DNA from: Hymenoscyphus infarciens
Lineage: Eukaryota > Ascomycota > Leotiomycetes > Helotiales > Helotiaceae
DNA: 64,000 nt
Reading direction: 5' to 3'
Assembly (NCBI GenBank): GCA_001414345.1
Contig: LLCB01000162.1
Span: 62,001-126,000 of the forward strand
This document shows, piece after piece, positions 22,113 to 33,835 of the stretch. The translations under genes were made by a program, and so were the position numbers. Within the stretch, counting starts at the first letter, position 1. Each line of letters starts with the position of its first letter. The notes below the pieces were generated by a model. That model was not told the DNA's origin. It worked only from the letters and a program-made list of their open reading frames with translations, and made no database searches.

Positions 22113-23347
22113 ATCCTTCACTTCCCCATTTACCTATCCTTCGCTTCTTAAAAGGCACCCCGCTTCTCGGCCAAACATCTCTTCTAAGCTTTCCACCCCC
22201 TCACTCCCGCCAAGAAAAGCAACCAGGGCACCAACCAGAAAAAAAGAGGCGAGGCAAAAGCTCCCCAACTCCCCGAAACAGCGACGAGGTATACATGCGC
22301 AGCCGGGAAAGCGATGGCGAGAGTGGAGGGGAGGGTGAAAATCGGTCTCATGAGAAGTATCCGCATAGTACTGTATTCATGCTCAATACAGCTCCCCGTC
22401 TTCCAAGATACCTGGGAGGGGACGAGAGGGAAAAAAAGCATGATAAGAGGAAAGATGGCATAACGAGACGGAGGAAAAGGAAGGAAGAGGAGGGTAAATC
22501 TTATTCCTACTTCTATATTACACAGAAAACCAAGCTAGATCTCAAAAACAAAAATCAAGTAAAGAAAGAAAGAAAGAGAGAGAAAGAGCGAGGATAGCGA
22601 GGAGAATATCAAGTGTGAGAGCAAGTTCATAGAACGTAAAATCATTACTAGTAATGAGATTGATTTATTTCCTCGCCTTCGTAAGGGATGTTTGTTGTCT
22701 GTACTACCTAAGGGGACAGGGAGGTAGAAGAAGAAAAAGCATATATGGGTAACCTAATCCCCCCGTACGATTGCCCATCTTTGCTATATTCTAGGCTTAA
22801 CGCTCGCTAGAAGATTGTGGAAACAACATCAGAGGAAGATATTCCCCCTCTTATCCCCTCCCACCTCTCACTATCCAAAGTGTTCCACCCAGGCCCCACA
22901 GCCAGCCCAGTCTAAGAAATAGGGTTACAAACACCATTAAGAATTTCCGTCCCACTATCCATCATCAGCACCCATTCTCATTTTAGGCTATGCACAATAC
23001 CACAGTTGACAGTTTCGTGTCTTCGCTTGCCCCGCCATTCGTTGCATGCATCTTATCTTTGATGTTCCATTCGTGTAACAGTGTCTTTCTCGAAGATAGC
23101 GGAAACGACGTAATCGTATGGATGGTGTAGTGATAAAAAGTAAGCACTTACTTCAACCTCAATCATTTCCAACGACAAATGAACAGAGAAGTCCGACCAT
23201 GTGGTAACAAAAATTGATTCTGTATTCTGGACCTGTTGTAACGCTGGTATATACACCCATTCATTTCTCATCTGATCTTATAGCTCTCAAGCCTTTTTTT
23301 CCCCACCATCCTCTCGCACCCATCATCAACCCATTTTGGTTCCAAAT
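22113..23347. other. Intergenic, 3' of the methylcitrate dehydratase gene
   Basis: Normal composition with an A/G-rich stretch (about 22430-22600) and no supported gene. This starts immediately at the transposon terminus. Confidence 0.5.
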
Positions 23348-25143
23348 CTAAACAAACTTGCTATCCTTGGTCACGTACAAATCAACGTACTCATCAATAG
23401 CCATTCCTTCCAACTTCTTAGGATCATTACCCAAGTCAACCAACTCCTTGACCTTAGCCTCACTATAATGTGGTCCAAGATGTCTCTTATACTTAGCCAA
23501 GATCTCTGGCTTCGCCTCTTCTCTTCTCAGTCGGTGACCCAAAGGTGCCTCAACAACGACTTCTTCCATAACTGTTCCATCATTGAGGGTAACAGTCAAA
23601 GCGTTAGGAATGGTACGCATGTTCTCGTTGTGGTAATCCAGGGTAAACTGTGGGTCCTCGACACACTTGATCTTTTGGCGTAAGGACTCGACGAGAGGCG
23701 AGGTGGCGGCCTCTCCCCCATCAGTGTAATCGGTTGCCTCGAGACGTCCGTAGACGAGCATGACAGCTGCCATGTACTGAATGCAGTGGTCGCGATCAGC
23801 GAAGTTGTCCATTGGCTTGAATTGTTTGTCGATGATTCGGACGCATGCTTCATGGGTTCTGCATGTGATTTCCTTGATATCAGCTGCAGATTTCCCTTGG
23901 TCGTGGAGTTGCTTGCGGATATTCTTTGCTGCCTCGATTGCGGTTTGCGAGTGGAATTCGGCTGTAAGTTGTTAGGACGGAAATGGGGGCTCATGTAGGA
24001 CTGACGTACCTGGGTATGAGACCTTGAACAAAACATTCTCCATAACGTAACTTCCATATGGTCTTTGGAATTCGAATTTGTTGCCCTTGAAAAGAACATC
24101 GTAGAAACCCCAAACAGGAGCTGACAAGACCGTAGGAACACCAGGTTCACCCTTCATGACCTTCAACACGAGGTTGACAGCACGTTGGCAAGCATCACCA
24201 GCAGCCCATGACTTTCTTGACATGGTGTTTGGAGTATGCCTGTAGGTTCTCAAACTTTGGCCATCCACCCAAGCTTGCGAGACAGCATCCGCAGTTTGCT
24301 TCTCGGAAAGACCAAGCAACTTGGAAACGACAGCGGCACTAGCAACCTTGACCAAAACAACATGATCCAAACCAACTTTGTTGTATGAGTTGAGAAGTGC
24401 CAAACATCCTTGAATTTCGTGTGCCTTGATCATGGCCTCCAGGACCTCTTTCACGGTAATGACCTTTCCGTTGCCCAAGTTTCCACCAGCACGGTTTGAT
24501 CGCGAGATCCAGTCTGCAACGGCCAAGATAGCTCCCAAGTTATCGGAAGGGTGACCCCACTCTGCAGCCAGCCAGCAATCATTATAATCCAGCCATCGGA
24601 TCATAGCACCGATGTTGAAAGCACCATTGACGGGATCCAACTGGAAGTCTGTGCCGGGAACTTTGGTGCCATTGGGGACAACGGTACCCTCGACAATTGG
24701 CCCAAGGAGTTTCGTACATTCTTTAAATCGCAGACCTTCGAGGCCGCAGCCAAGGGTATCTAGGAAAACGAATCGTGCGGTGTCGAACTAAAAGCGTGGG
24801 TGATCAGTATATTTCCATCTTCAACACCAGTGAGGGGGCTCACGGCAAGGTCCGAGTTTATGGGAGTGTTGTGAACATAGCTGGCAATATCCTTAATCTC
24901 AGGATCATATTCTCTAGCTTGTGGTGGTGGAGGAGCACCGGATTGCAAAGGAGACATGGTGGAAAATTGTTTGAGGGCAGGTAATGGGGGTAATGGGGTT
25001 GTGCGTGGAGAAATAGAAATGCGGGATGTGGAGGAACTGGAGAGGGTGCTGAGAGGGGCAGCTCGCAGAGCTCGATTGGCGGGGAAGGTTGGTCGTAGGT
25101 TCTTGCTTGCTACGGTGCGAAGACTGCGGTGGAACGTCGACAT
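23348..25143 (-). CDS. 2-methylcitrate dehydratase (MmgE/PrpD family), mitochondrial
   Basis: Three exons on the minus strand, 25143-24844, 24787-24010 and 23961-23348, give 563 residues with phases agreeing. The 56-nt and 48-nt introns have donors GTGAGC and GTACGT. The first 60 residues are rich in Arg/Ser/Thr/Ala without acids, a mitochondrial presequence. The PrpD fold follows: [31 protein letters not shown] across the first junction, then [26 protein letters not shown], a region with [13 protein letters not shown], and the C-terminal part with [14 protein letters not shown]. Known reaction: dehydration of 2-methylcitrate towards 2-methyl-cis-aconitate in the methylcitrate cycle that removes propionyl-CoA. 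The open frame extends 65 codons upstream of the chosen Met, but that sequence lacks conservation-like content and is taken as 5' leader. No other cycle gene is adjacent. Confidence 0.93.
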
Positions 25144-25617
25144 GTTGGGGGATTGAGTTGGTAGGAGAGGGGAGAGGGGAGATGGGAGATGGTCAGCTTG
25201 AGAGTCAATTGAAAGCTGCTGGGAGATGCGAATTAACTGTTGCTTTGGGCGGCTGCTTGTTCCAAGGGACTCGCCTGCCGATTGTGAGCCGAGGCTATGC
25301 GGCGGGCAGGGCGAAATGGGCCAAATGTTGACAACCAAAGCGGCGTCCCTTGCATGGCATTCTACTGCTGATAAGCAATGCCGCCTTTATGAACTAATTG
25401 TCTGCAAAAGCTTCAAAATCCGTTGTAGCGACCTTACTTTTCTTCGCAGAACTTTCAAGCTCACAGTACATTTTCCCAAGACATCGCCGACCAGTATACG
25501 ACACTGATATCAACACTTCTTCGAAATAACTCAAGGTGATCAGATAGAGGGTGTAGAGATTGCAAGGTTGCACAGAGGTGTGTGTGAACAAATAGGAGTG
25601 TCAGATTCTTCAGCCCT
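25144..25617. other. Spacer between the PrpD-type gene and the SET gene
   Basis: 474 bp containing the 5' leader and promoter of the methylcitrate dehydratase gene and the 3' flank of the SET gene. No further feature seen. Confidence 0.5.
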
Positions 25618-27108
25618 CTAATAAGGATTGGGATAAATAGTCTTCCTCGCAACAGGCCTCTTCCTCCTCTCAACCTCAGCCAATGTATCAAACAACCCTC
25701 CCTCCTGCCACGGAACCCCACAGAGCGTCTTCCTATACCTCCTCGCCTCCGTCCTCTTCGGTCCCCCACTCCCACTTCCCCCTCCTTCAAAATACGTGGT
25801 CCCATAAGTCGTGAAAATCTGCTCCCCAAACGCAATGTCCTTCACAGCCTGGACTATGATTCTCATCGCTCCCCCGTACACGCTCTGAAACATCTGAGCA
25901 TTCATCTCATTCGGGTTGTCCGTATGATTCATAAACCGCGTCCAGTTTCCTCTTTCCCCTCCGGCAATGATGGATGTCGGTATCCCGTTCGTCGGAGGAC
26001 TGGGATAAGTAGCTGAAGGACCCAAGAAGTTAAGGAGGTAATCTCCATCACCACAGGAATCCTCTTCTTGTAGGGGTATAAAAGTCCCATTATATTCTCC
26101 AATAAGCTCTCCCTTTTGGATATCTTGAAGCGCTCGGACGCCACGGTTGACTTCCGCAATCGAATCCGTGAAAGAAGGGAACTGATAAATCTCAACAATC
26201 GGTTCGGTCTCCCACGGTTTCTTGCCGTTTTTGGAACATGTACAAAGTGAGTCGGGTTCGAAAGTCGAGTGCAACGTACCCCCTTGAACATACGAGGGAT
26301 GAATGGCTGGTTTGTCGCAATGCTCGCACAGAGGGAAATCGGCACTCTCCCCTTCCGTGGTAGCTGCGTATTGGGGATGACGAGGGTAGTCCCAGCCTCT
26401 GGGCCAAGAAGGTAATCGTGTATAGCGAGCAAATCTTTCGGCGGAATACCTGTTCTCGTAGGTGTTGATCATGTCTCTTCTCGCTGCCCCCTCACCTTCG
26501 GGTGTAAATTTGCACTTCAATGGTTCCCCACGCGTGCTGAGATAAATGATATGAGGATGGAAATTCGCATGTTCGGTCTCTTCCAGCATAGGATGGGAAT
26601 TCAAAGCTCCCAATGACTTGAGAAACCCATTTCTTGAATGCTTCCTGTAGTTCTTGACGTAAGGCACCCTCCTCGTAACCCCAAACATGCGTAAACTATG
26701 TCTCTCCGCAACAATAACTAGCATAAGATTCTGCCATTCAATCCAATTGAAGTTTTTGAACGCGTGGGCAAAGGGATCTGCATGCATTGCTATAGCCATG
26801 GTCTCGACTCCTACTTGTCCCACTGCTGCTTGGTATCGGGTTTTCCAATCGTCGGACCAGTTGTCGACTTCATCGTAGGGGTCTGGCCAGTTGTAGGTTC
26901 CTGGGAAGCGTTTTAGTGCTTCGCCTCGAGTGTGGAGGGCTTGGAAGACATTGCGAACGACTTCCCCAGGTTGAGCTACAGCATTTTGGGGATTTTGCGC
27001 CATCAGGGCAGAAACGACAGATTGCGAGATAGAATAGAGTGATTGAACATGCTGGATCGATATACCGATATCCCTCAGCCTGGGAAGGACCGAGCTGGGT
27101 ATAAACAA
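25618..27108 (-). CDS. SET-domain protein
   Basis: An intronless 496-residue protein. Residues 1-300 are a fungal N-terminal region ending in a Cys cluster (C-x2-C near 262 and C-x-C near 290), which could bind zinc like a pre-SET segment. The SET domain spans about 319-440. It has an entry strand RGVRALQDIQKGELIGEYNG, the AdoMet/pseudoknot motif R-F-M-N-H at 391-395, and the closing G-E-Q-I-F-T-T-Y-G with Tyr 435. A basic tail with Lys/Arg pairs follows. Known role of the fold: lysine methylation using S-adenosylmethionine, on histones or other proteins; the target cannot be inferred. The start could also be the Met at residue 36. It is co-oriented with its two neighbours. Confidence 0.85.
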   Translation of the reverse strand: MFIPSSVLPRLRDIGISIQHVQSLYSISQSVVSALMAQNPQNAVAQPGEVVRNVFQALHTRGEALKRFPGTYNWPDPYDEVDNWSDDWKTRYQAAVGQVGVETMAIAMHADPFAHAFKNFNWIEWQNLMLVIVAERHSLRMFGVTRRVPYVKNYRKHSRNGFLKSLGALNSHPMLEETEHANFHPHIIYLSTRGEPLKCKFTPEGEGAARRDMINTYENRYSAERFARYTRLPSWPRGWDYPRHPQYAATTEGESADFPLCEHCDKPAIHPSYVQGGTLHSTFEPDSLCTCSKNGKKPWETEPIVEIYQFPSFTDSIAEVNRGVRALQDIQKGELIGEYNGTFIPLQEEDSCGDGDYLLNFLGPSATYPSPPTNGIPTSIIAGGERGNWTRFMNHTDNPNEMNAQMFQSVYGGAMRIIVQAVKDIAFGEQIFTTYGTTYFEGGGSGSGGPKRTEARRYRKTLCGVPWQEGGLFDTLAEVERRKRPVARKTIYPNPY

Positions 27109-27352
27109 AGACGGTATCTACATCTTTGTGTGATTTCCCCAGTCCCCAGAATCCGGATATGGTTGAATGGAAATAACATAATAGAACGAGGAAAACAAAG
27201 AAGATGGTCCGAGCATCAATGATTGGGCACTACCCATCGACTGTAAAAAGTTTCAATTGTATAAAAGTATGGAAATCTAATTCGCCACCCATCCTTGCCC
27301 ATATTCAAACGCCATAAACTCCATACACCTTTTCGCATTAAATCCATTTCAA

Positions 27353-28265
27353 TCATTCCTCTTCACTCTCATCGCTTTCGTTGCCTGAGTTCAACGCTTG
27401 TTCGAGTTCTGCCTCTAGTTCATCCACATCTAATTCCATAGGTTCGTCATCCCTCTGAACGGGGTTGTTTGCAGGACTGGGTAATTTCAGAGGATCCACA
27501 TCGTGATTCCGTTCATCTTCGTATTCTTCTCCTTCAGCATCACTATCCTCTTCACTCGCTTCTTCGCTCTCCTCTCTCTGGAACACGGGAGTAGATTGAT
27601 ATTGTAATTGCTGTGAAGGTGGACCATCCGGGTATTCGACCGTGAGACCATCATCGGATTCCTCTTCCTCTTCCTCGTCTGGAGTAGGTGCACGAGGTGG
27701 TGGTTTTGGCTTCGTAACTTTCTCCACCTTCTTTCGTTTCGGTGCTTCCGTCTTTGCAACCGCAGCTTTAGGTGCTTTCGCGGGTTTCTTCTTCGTTGCC
27801 GATGCTGCCGATTGAAACTTTGATTTCGGTATGTCCAATTGTGTATATTGATCCCTCAGAGCCTGTTCGTCAGCCCAGGGCGCAGAAACCATATTCATGT
27901 CGAAAGTAGAGTCCACTCGGTGGAGTACAAAGTGCTTCTTGACCGGGTCGAAGATCAGCACATATTTCCCGTCGCCAGATGTTCGTGCGCCGTGGTATTT
28001 GTATTGGTCGGAGCCATCTCTGTAGGAGAGGTCGTAATTAGTGGGATCGCTATCTGAAGGTTCGATATGCATTGAGCGGGAGGAATCGGTTTCCGATTTG
28101 TGGTTATCTGCCATCTTGTCAGTGATTGTCCCTCGGACTGCTGGGGAATGTCGTATGCGTACATCGAACTCCTGTGTAAACCTCCTTTTGGGTCTTTCCC
28201 AGTATGGCATCGCTCAAGACGATGGGGTATTTTCCATCGATATCGAAACCCAGGGCGGCAGCCAT
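27353..28265 (-). CDS. ELL-associated factor (EAF) type transcription elongation factor
   Basis: Two exons, 28265-28163 and 28107-27353, give 285 residues. The 55-nt intron has donor GTACGC and acceptor GGCAG, and the junction restores VYTGVR-YNHKSET. Continuous reading of the second exon upstream gives a false N-terminus. The first 120 residues match the EAF N-terminal domain: DGKYPIVLSDAILGK, YDLSYRDGSDQYKYHG, and a block KYVLIFDPVKKHFVLHRVDSTFDMN. The rest is disordered: a Lys/Pro-rich stretch, then long acidic Asp/Glu/Ser runs and an acidic end, as in other EAF proteins where the tail activates transcription. Known role: partner of ELL in stimulating RNA polymerase II elongation in the nucleus. 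Confidence 0.9.
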
Positions 28266-28551
28266 GATGGCTGAGAGATACCACGAGTGGTCGTCAGGTT
28301 CGCAGGGCTGATGCTGGAGGTTGGATGGTGGCAGAGGTGGAAAGACAGAACAAAGGAGAAGGGAGCCCAGAGTGCAACTTCATAAGGTGAGGCTACATGA
28401 GTTGTGAATGGCAGAGTAGCGTGTACTTACTATTCATTGTCCATCTCGTCAGCCTGAGTGAGGTCTGACGGGAGCGCCACCGGGTTCCAGACCAGAATAC
28501 CCCAGGTTTCGGCTTATCATCGGTTGGAGAGAACCATTCTCATCCCCCCCA

Positions 28552-30532
28552 CCAAATGAACTATATAAAAGACACCTTTGAATTCATCATTTGTTTCTTA
28601 TATTTATTAGATAATTCACTTCATATAATATAATTAGTATAACTTTATAAAACGTTTCATAAAATTCATATAAAATTATTTAGCTGAGATTTATAATAAT
28701 ATACTATTCTAAATTACTAGTATTCGTGAAACTACTAATACCTCTAGGCCGAGATTATATAACCGAAGGTACCGAAGGTATTAATATCTGATATTTATAT
28801 ATAAAAGAGATTAAGGTTTAGATATTATATATTTAGCTTTTTAGCTCTTATTATTTAATATTAGCTATATTAGATAGAACTTAGTTATTATTATTATTAG
28901 ATCTTAGTAGTTTCTAATATTCTATATATAAATACTTATATTTAGTATAGAAGAGAGATAGTTTTTCCTTTTCTTCTATATTAGAGCCTAGTATTTATAT
29001 ATATTATTCTACTCTAAATATACTCTTATATACCTCTTTAGTAGTAGTATATATTTCGTATTATTATAGGATTAATAACTATCTATATTATATCTAAGCC
29101 TAAACTAGTAGTTTTTGCTTACTCTCTAAGTATTAATATTATATATAATATATATAGTAAACTATTATATATCTAGAATAAGTACTAAATAGTAGTAAAA
29201 GCTAGTTATATAGCTATAATATTAATCGAGTAGTTATATAATTATCTTAGTCTTAGGTTCTAGGCTAAATCTTATAATAACTATAGAGTTTTATTACGTA
29301 AATTATACTCTCTATCTACTTAAAATATATATAAAAGTTATATATATTAGTTTTATTTTAACTAATTTATAAAATTATATTAAGCTTTAAAGTTAGAGAT
29401 ACGAAGACTTAACACCTATACGCGGTATATTCTACGAACCTCTAGTATTTCTACTTCGTCTCTAGGACTGTCTATAGAGCTAAGTTTAAGTTAAAAAAGC
29501 AACGTAGTAATATCTCTTTTTACGACTATTAGAGTTTTAGACCTTTTAACCTTCTATAAAGAAGCTACGTTATATATAATAATATACTAGATAATAGCGA
29601 AAAAGACTTATATAGCTTATTTACTTAATAGTAGTATCTACGGACTACTAAAACGAACTAATTAAGAAAGCCTCTAAAGCCGATTCTATATATTCGCTAA
29701 TACTAGAGAACTTCTACTCTAGATATATTATAGAATTATATATAACTTTAAGAAGATAGAGGCTATATACTAACCTAAGATTAGAGGTAATACCCGTAGT
29801 AGTTATTCTATATAGTCGGTATATACTATATTTAAGTTAAGAGAATTACTAGAAGAGGTAAAAGATCTCTAGTAATAGTAATAGAGTAATTAAGAGAGGC
29901 TTAGATAGTATAAATAGGAGTATAGAACTAGAGAGGTCTTTATAACTAGAAGATAGTACCTCTGCTATTTAGTTATTATAGATATTCGAAGTACGTTTAG
30001 TAGTATATTAGATAAAGCGGTATAAATACTTCTAAGAAAGTATAGAATTATAGAGTAGAGGAATAGAGAATAGAACTAGGAGACTTAGATTAGAGATATA
30101 TTAGAGAATAGTTTTTAAGATAGTATACTAGAAGACGATTATTATTAGTCCTATATAGAGAAGAGCTAACTAAGCTCTTATAAGAGCTATTATAAAGAAC
30201 TAAATTAGTTGTTTATAAGAATAACTAAAAATATCAAATTCGAATTAGAATAGAAGGAATAGAAGAAGATACTAAGCTATTACTAGGATATAAAGCCGGG
30301 AGCGTAGAGGTATATATATATAGTAGACCTAGTAAGAGACATTATAAGAAGTATATAAGCTACTTTTAGATAAAACCCTATAAATAAGTACGTCTATATA
30401 GCGCTAGTTTAGGTAGCTAAAAAGACTATTTAAATATAAAAAAAAATAAAATAAAAAAAAAGCTTTAAAGTCATTTTAAACACTTCTTATTTTGTGAATT
30501 TTTATTATCTTTATTATTTTATGTTCATTTGG
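28552..30532. mobile_element. RIP-degraded DNA transposon with short terminal inverted repeats
   Basis: A sharp AT-rich block of 1981 bp. It opens with CCAAATGAAC (28552-28561) and closes with the exact reverse complement GTTCATTTGG (30523-30532). The opening 135 bp match, inverted, the right end of the 20-22.1 kb block, which confirms the terminus. The coding region is unreadable because stops are dense. Without the nested insertion listed below it is about 1.6 kb. No clear target duplication is seen in the flanks, so the superfamily is left open. Confidence 0.75.
28692..29068 (-). mobile_element. 377-bp insertion inside the transposon copy, LTR-related
   Basis: This segment is absent at the equivalent place in the inverted copy at 22 kb. 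It is flanked by AGATT (28687-28691) and GGATT (29069-29073), a 5-bp duplication with one RIP-type difference. Its ends are TATAATAATA and the reverse complement. On the minus strand, about its first 105 bp resemble the start of the 352-bp LTR at 51946 and 55500 (shared TACTAGGCTCTAATATAG), after which similarity fades. It may be a solo LTR of a related family. Confidence 0.6.
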
Positions 30533-31886
30533 GAGCCCTACCCCTCCCTCTCCCCCTCCCCCTCCCTTTGGTCTTCTTGGCACCTTCCTTCTCTCTCCTC
30601 TTCTTCACATATGGACACGCAGAAAGACTCCCTCCAAGATTGCTCCTCTTGACTTTGAGTTTGAGAAAGAGGCATTTGTTCTTGACTTTGCTAGTATTTC
30701 ACCTCCAACAGCACCAGCACGCCGCTCAAGAAAGATCTTGCCCCGCTCGCTCTCCGAGGTGGAAAAATCAGACCCCAGGTTGCTGAACAAAATCCAGGAA
30801 GAACCCATGCCTATTGGACGAATGGGTTCAATTCAAGGTTGTTGGTCTTTGCCGGATAGACTGTCCACTTCCTGGCGTTGTTAAAGCCACATGGAAAAAC
30901 CACATTACATGCCGGAACAATAGCCCTCGATTCGAATACACGACAACCTATTCGCTTTCATACTTATGCTAGGAACTAGTGGGGTGTTTATTGATAGACG
31001 ATGGGCCATATGGTCAACGGAATATAAAGTACCTCCTCCCGTGGCAACACTCGAAATTCTCATCCAAAATCTCACCAAAAAAAGCAATTCTCGTTTTCTG
31101 CACTCCCCCCCAACACCAGATGATCAAGAACCAGCTTTTTAGGCCCGGAATGCCGTTAACTCGGCATCATCTCCTATCAAAATATATTCCCCGCCTCCAC
31201 GAGTTTCTACCGACACCGGGTCTTCATTCGGTGCGGAACCAGTCCCTCCGCTTCTTCCAATTCCATCTCAGGCACCAGACTTGAATATAGGGGAGTTGCA
31301 TTTCTCTTTGAAAACCCCCTTCAAGTGAAGTACCGAGCAGTTTTTTTCCAATTGCCTACATTTCCCCACGTTTGAGCCTATACCTACAGAGTAGAGCAAG
31401 TTTATATGTTATTCGGTGGGATTCCAGTCTTCTCACAAGAATTGGCATCGGATCAGCCCATGGAATTGCAGATCCGAGGTTCCCCTGGTGCGCAAGTATC
31501 CCCGAAGTCATTCGATGTGTTCGAGTTAAATTAAGGGCTTTTTGAGGTCCCACCAAGCAAAAAGCTTTCCGTTGTCGAGCTACCCCCCACCTCTTCGTGT
31601 CGCACAGGAGATAGCCTCCTCCAAGGTACGAGGTAGAGTACTTTTTGATCACAAGATCCTTGGGTTTCACATTTTACCCTTTTGTTGATCGTCTGTACTC
31701 CAATTTTGCCCTCGGATTGCAGGTCCGGGAAATAAATAAATGGGATGGATATTATACTAGATTGCTTTCATTTGTCTGAGCTGGTACGATGTATTTCGAC
31801 TCCTGGGATATAAGTGATCGTTTTCCCCAGCAAAGTCTTTTTTTTTCTCATTCAAGTTTCTTGCATCGAGTCATTTCCTCCTCATC
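30533..31886. other. Intergenic upstream of the GH5 gene
   Basis: A C/T-rich start next to the transposon end (30538-30610), then 1.2 kb without a supported gene. A GATATAAG motif at about 31807 lies 80 bp before the GH5 ATG and could act as a TATA element. Confidence 0.45.
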
Positions 31887-33078
31887 ATGCATTTGAGGAA
31901 TCTATTACTTGTGGCCAGCACGGCAGTCCTTGCTGTTGCTGCGCCCTCTATAGAGAAAACCAAGAGAGCTAAGAAGTTTCAATGGTTTGGAGTCAATGAG
32001 TCTGGTGCTGAGTTTGGAAATGCCGCTCTTCCGGGGCAGTTGAATAAGGATTATGTCTGGCCTCCAACGTATGTTCCCTCACGGCAATAGTTACCTCCAG
32101 AATATACAATCTAACATCTCTATCTAGCTCAACAATCGACACCTTGGTCGGGAAAGGAATGAATGTGTTCCGTAAGACCATCGTACTGTCTTCTCCTGAA
32201 ACAAGCTAATAAAACACAGGTGTTCCCATCATGATGGAGCGCCTCGTTCCCACGAAAATGACGGGTAGCACCAATGCAACTTACCGAGACCCCATGGTTC
32301 AATACCTCAACTATATTACCTCCAAAGGCGCCTATGCCATCCTCGATCCCCACAATTTCGGACGTTACTATGGAAATGTCATCACAGACTACGCAGGTTT
32401 CAAGGCTTGGTGGACAACTGCAGCAACCCTCTTCAAGGGCAACGACAAAATCATTTTCGATTGCAACAATGAACCACATGACATGGGTTCCGCAAGTACC
32501 AGTCAATTGATGCAGGCCTGTATTGATGGAGTCAGAGCCAGTGGGGCAACCACACAATATATCTTTGTTGAAGGAACAAGCTACTCTGGTGCTTGGACTT
32601 GGTAAATACCCCCTCCCATTGCTCTCACACCAAAGTCCCCATTTCCCATCCCAAAGCTCAATTCTAATACCCACACCTCAGGGTCTCATCAGGAAACGGT
32701 GCCGACCTCCTAAACCTCAAAGACCCCTCGGACAAAATAGTCTACGAAATGCACCAGTACCTTGACACCGACGGCTCTGGCACATCAGCAAACTGCGTCT
32801 CTGCTACCATCGGTTCCGAACGTCTCGCTGCCGCCACGGCTTGGCTCAAAACAAACAAGAAGAAGGCTATCCTGGGCGAATTCGCGGGGGGAAGTAATAC
32901 CCAGTGTAATAATGCTGTTAAGGATTTGTTGACTTATATGGGAAGCAATACGGATGTTTGGCTGGGTGCCCTCTGGTGGGGAGGTGGACCATGGTGGGGA
33001 GATTATATTTATAGCATGGAGCCGCCTAGTGGGACTAGTTATACTAGTACGTTGCCGATTTTGGTTAGTCTGATGTAA
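31887..33078 (+). CDS. Secreted GH5 endoglucanase
   Basis: Four exons, 31887-32068, 32128-32171, 32220-32601 and 32682-33078, join to 334 residues in phase. The second exon is only 44 nt. A signal peptide ends near residue 19, with a short basic pro-region (KTKRAKK) next. The GH5 TIM-barrel landmarks are [40 protein letters not shown], and the acid/base NEP motif with Glu 160. [11 protein letters not shown] and the nucleophile Glu 269 in ILGEFAGG follow, with a final [11 protein letters not shown]. Known role: endo-cleavage of beta-1,4-glucan (cellulose) outside the cell. There is no carbohydrate-binding module or linker, so it is a single-domain enzyme. It is probably induced on plant material (inference). 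Confidence 0.93.
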
Positions 33079-33303
33079 AAAGGGGATGGTGTGGGAAGGA
33101 AAGGGGGTTGTACATAGGGAGGTCAGGGAGGGATGAGGTATTTAGGTTCTTGTATATAGTTTATTTTTGGTTGGAGAAATTTCACGGGTTCCTTTGTCTG
33201 ACCATTGCTCGGGTTTTCAATGAGTTACGGGATTTCCATAACCATACTCAAATTTCTTCACTCTAATTTTTTTTATAGCTAGCTGCTGGTGTAAATTATC
33301 AGC

Positions 33304-33665
33304 CAGCGTATTAAATGAGTAGAGTAGAGTAGAGTAGTGACTACTACTCTACTCTACTCAAGAGATTTTAAGTACTACTCTACTCTACTCTTCGAGTACT
33401 ACTCGAGTAGTACTCGAGTAGCACGGGCCGAGTCGGACCGATCGGACTAATGCTCTAGAGTAGCGTCGGAGTAGCGTTATAGTGCTACTGAGAGCTTAAG
33501 CGAGATATTTTTCCTCTCTATTTACTACGTAACTTCTTTAATATTCGTTTTAATAAATTAGTTATTAATTATAAAAAAATAAGCATTAGTACTTACTATA
33601 TATATTAACTAACATTATTAATATATAGGTTTATAAGCTATATAAAGACTTAGAAACTACTTTAC

Positions 33666-33697
<32 letters not shown>

Positions 33698-33827
33698 TAA
33701 GACTACTCGAGTACTACTCGAGTAGTTATAAGTAACTACTCTACTTTACTTATCTGAGCTATTACTTATTCTCTACTCTACTCTACTTATTGCTACTCGA
33801 GTAGTTGAGTAGTCTATTAATACGCTG
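33304..33827. mobile_element. hAT-type miniature transposon (MITE), 524 bp
   Basis: The ends are CAGCGTATTAA and its exact reverse complement (11-bp terminal inverted repeats). The element is bounded on both sides by TTATCAGC (33296-33303 and 33828-33835), a perfect 8-bp target duplication, the hallmark of the hAT superfamily. Both subterminal regions are packed with GAGTA/TACTC units, including overlapping TACTCGAGTA palindromes, resembling transposase-binding arrays. It has no coding capacity, so it is a non-autonomous element. The intact duplication and ends suggest a relatively recent insertion; the middle is AT-rich. Confidence 0.88.
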
Positions 33828-33835
33828 TTATCAGC

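Noticed and set aside
25144..25338. 65-codon N-terminal extension of the methylcitrate dehydratase frame
   Set aside because: The Met at 25143 starts a clear mitochondrial presequence; the extension looks like untranslated leader.
30900..30960. GATTCGAATACAC resembling a tRNA T-loop
   Set aside because: No matching acceptor, D or anticodon stem could be built around it.
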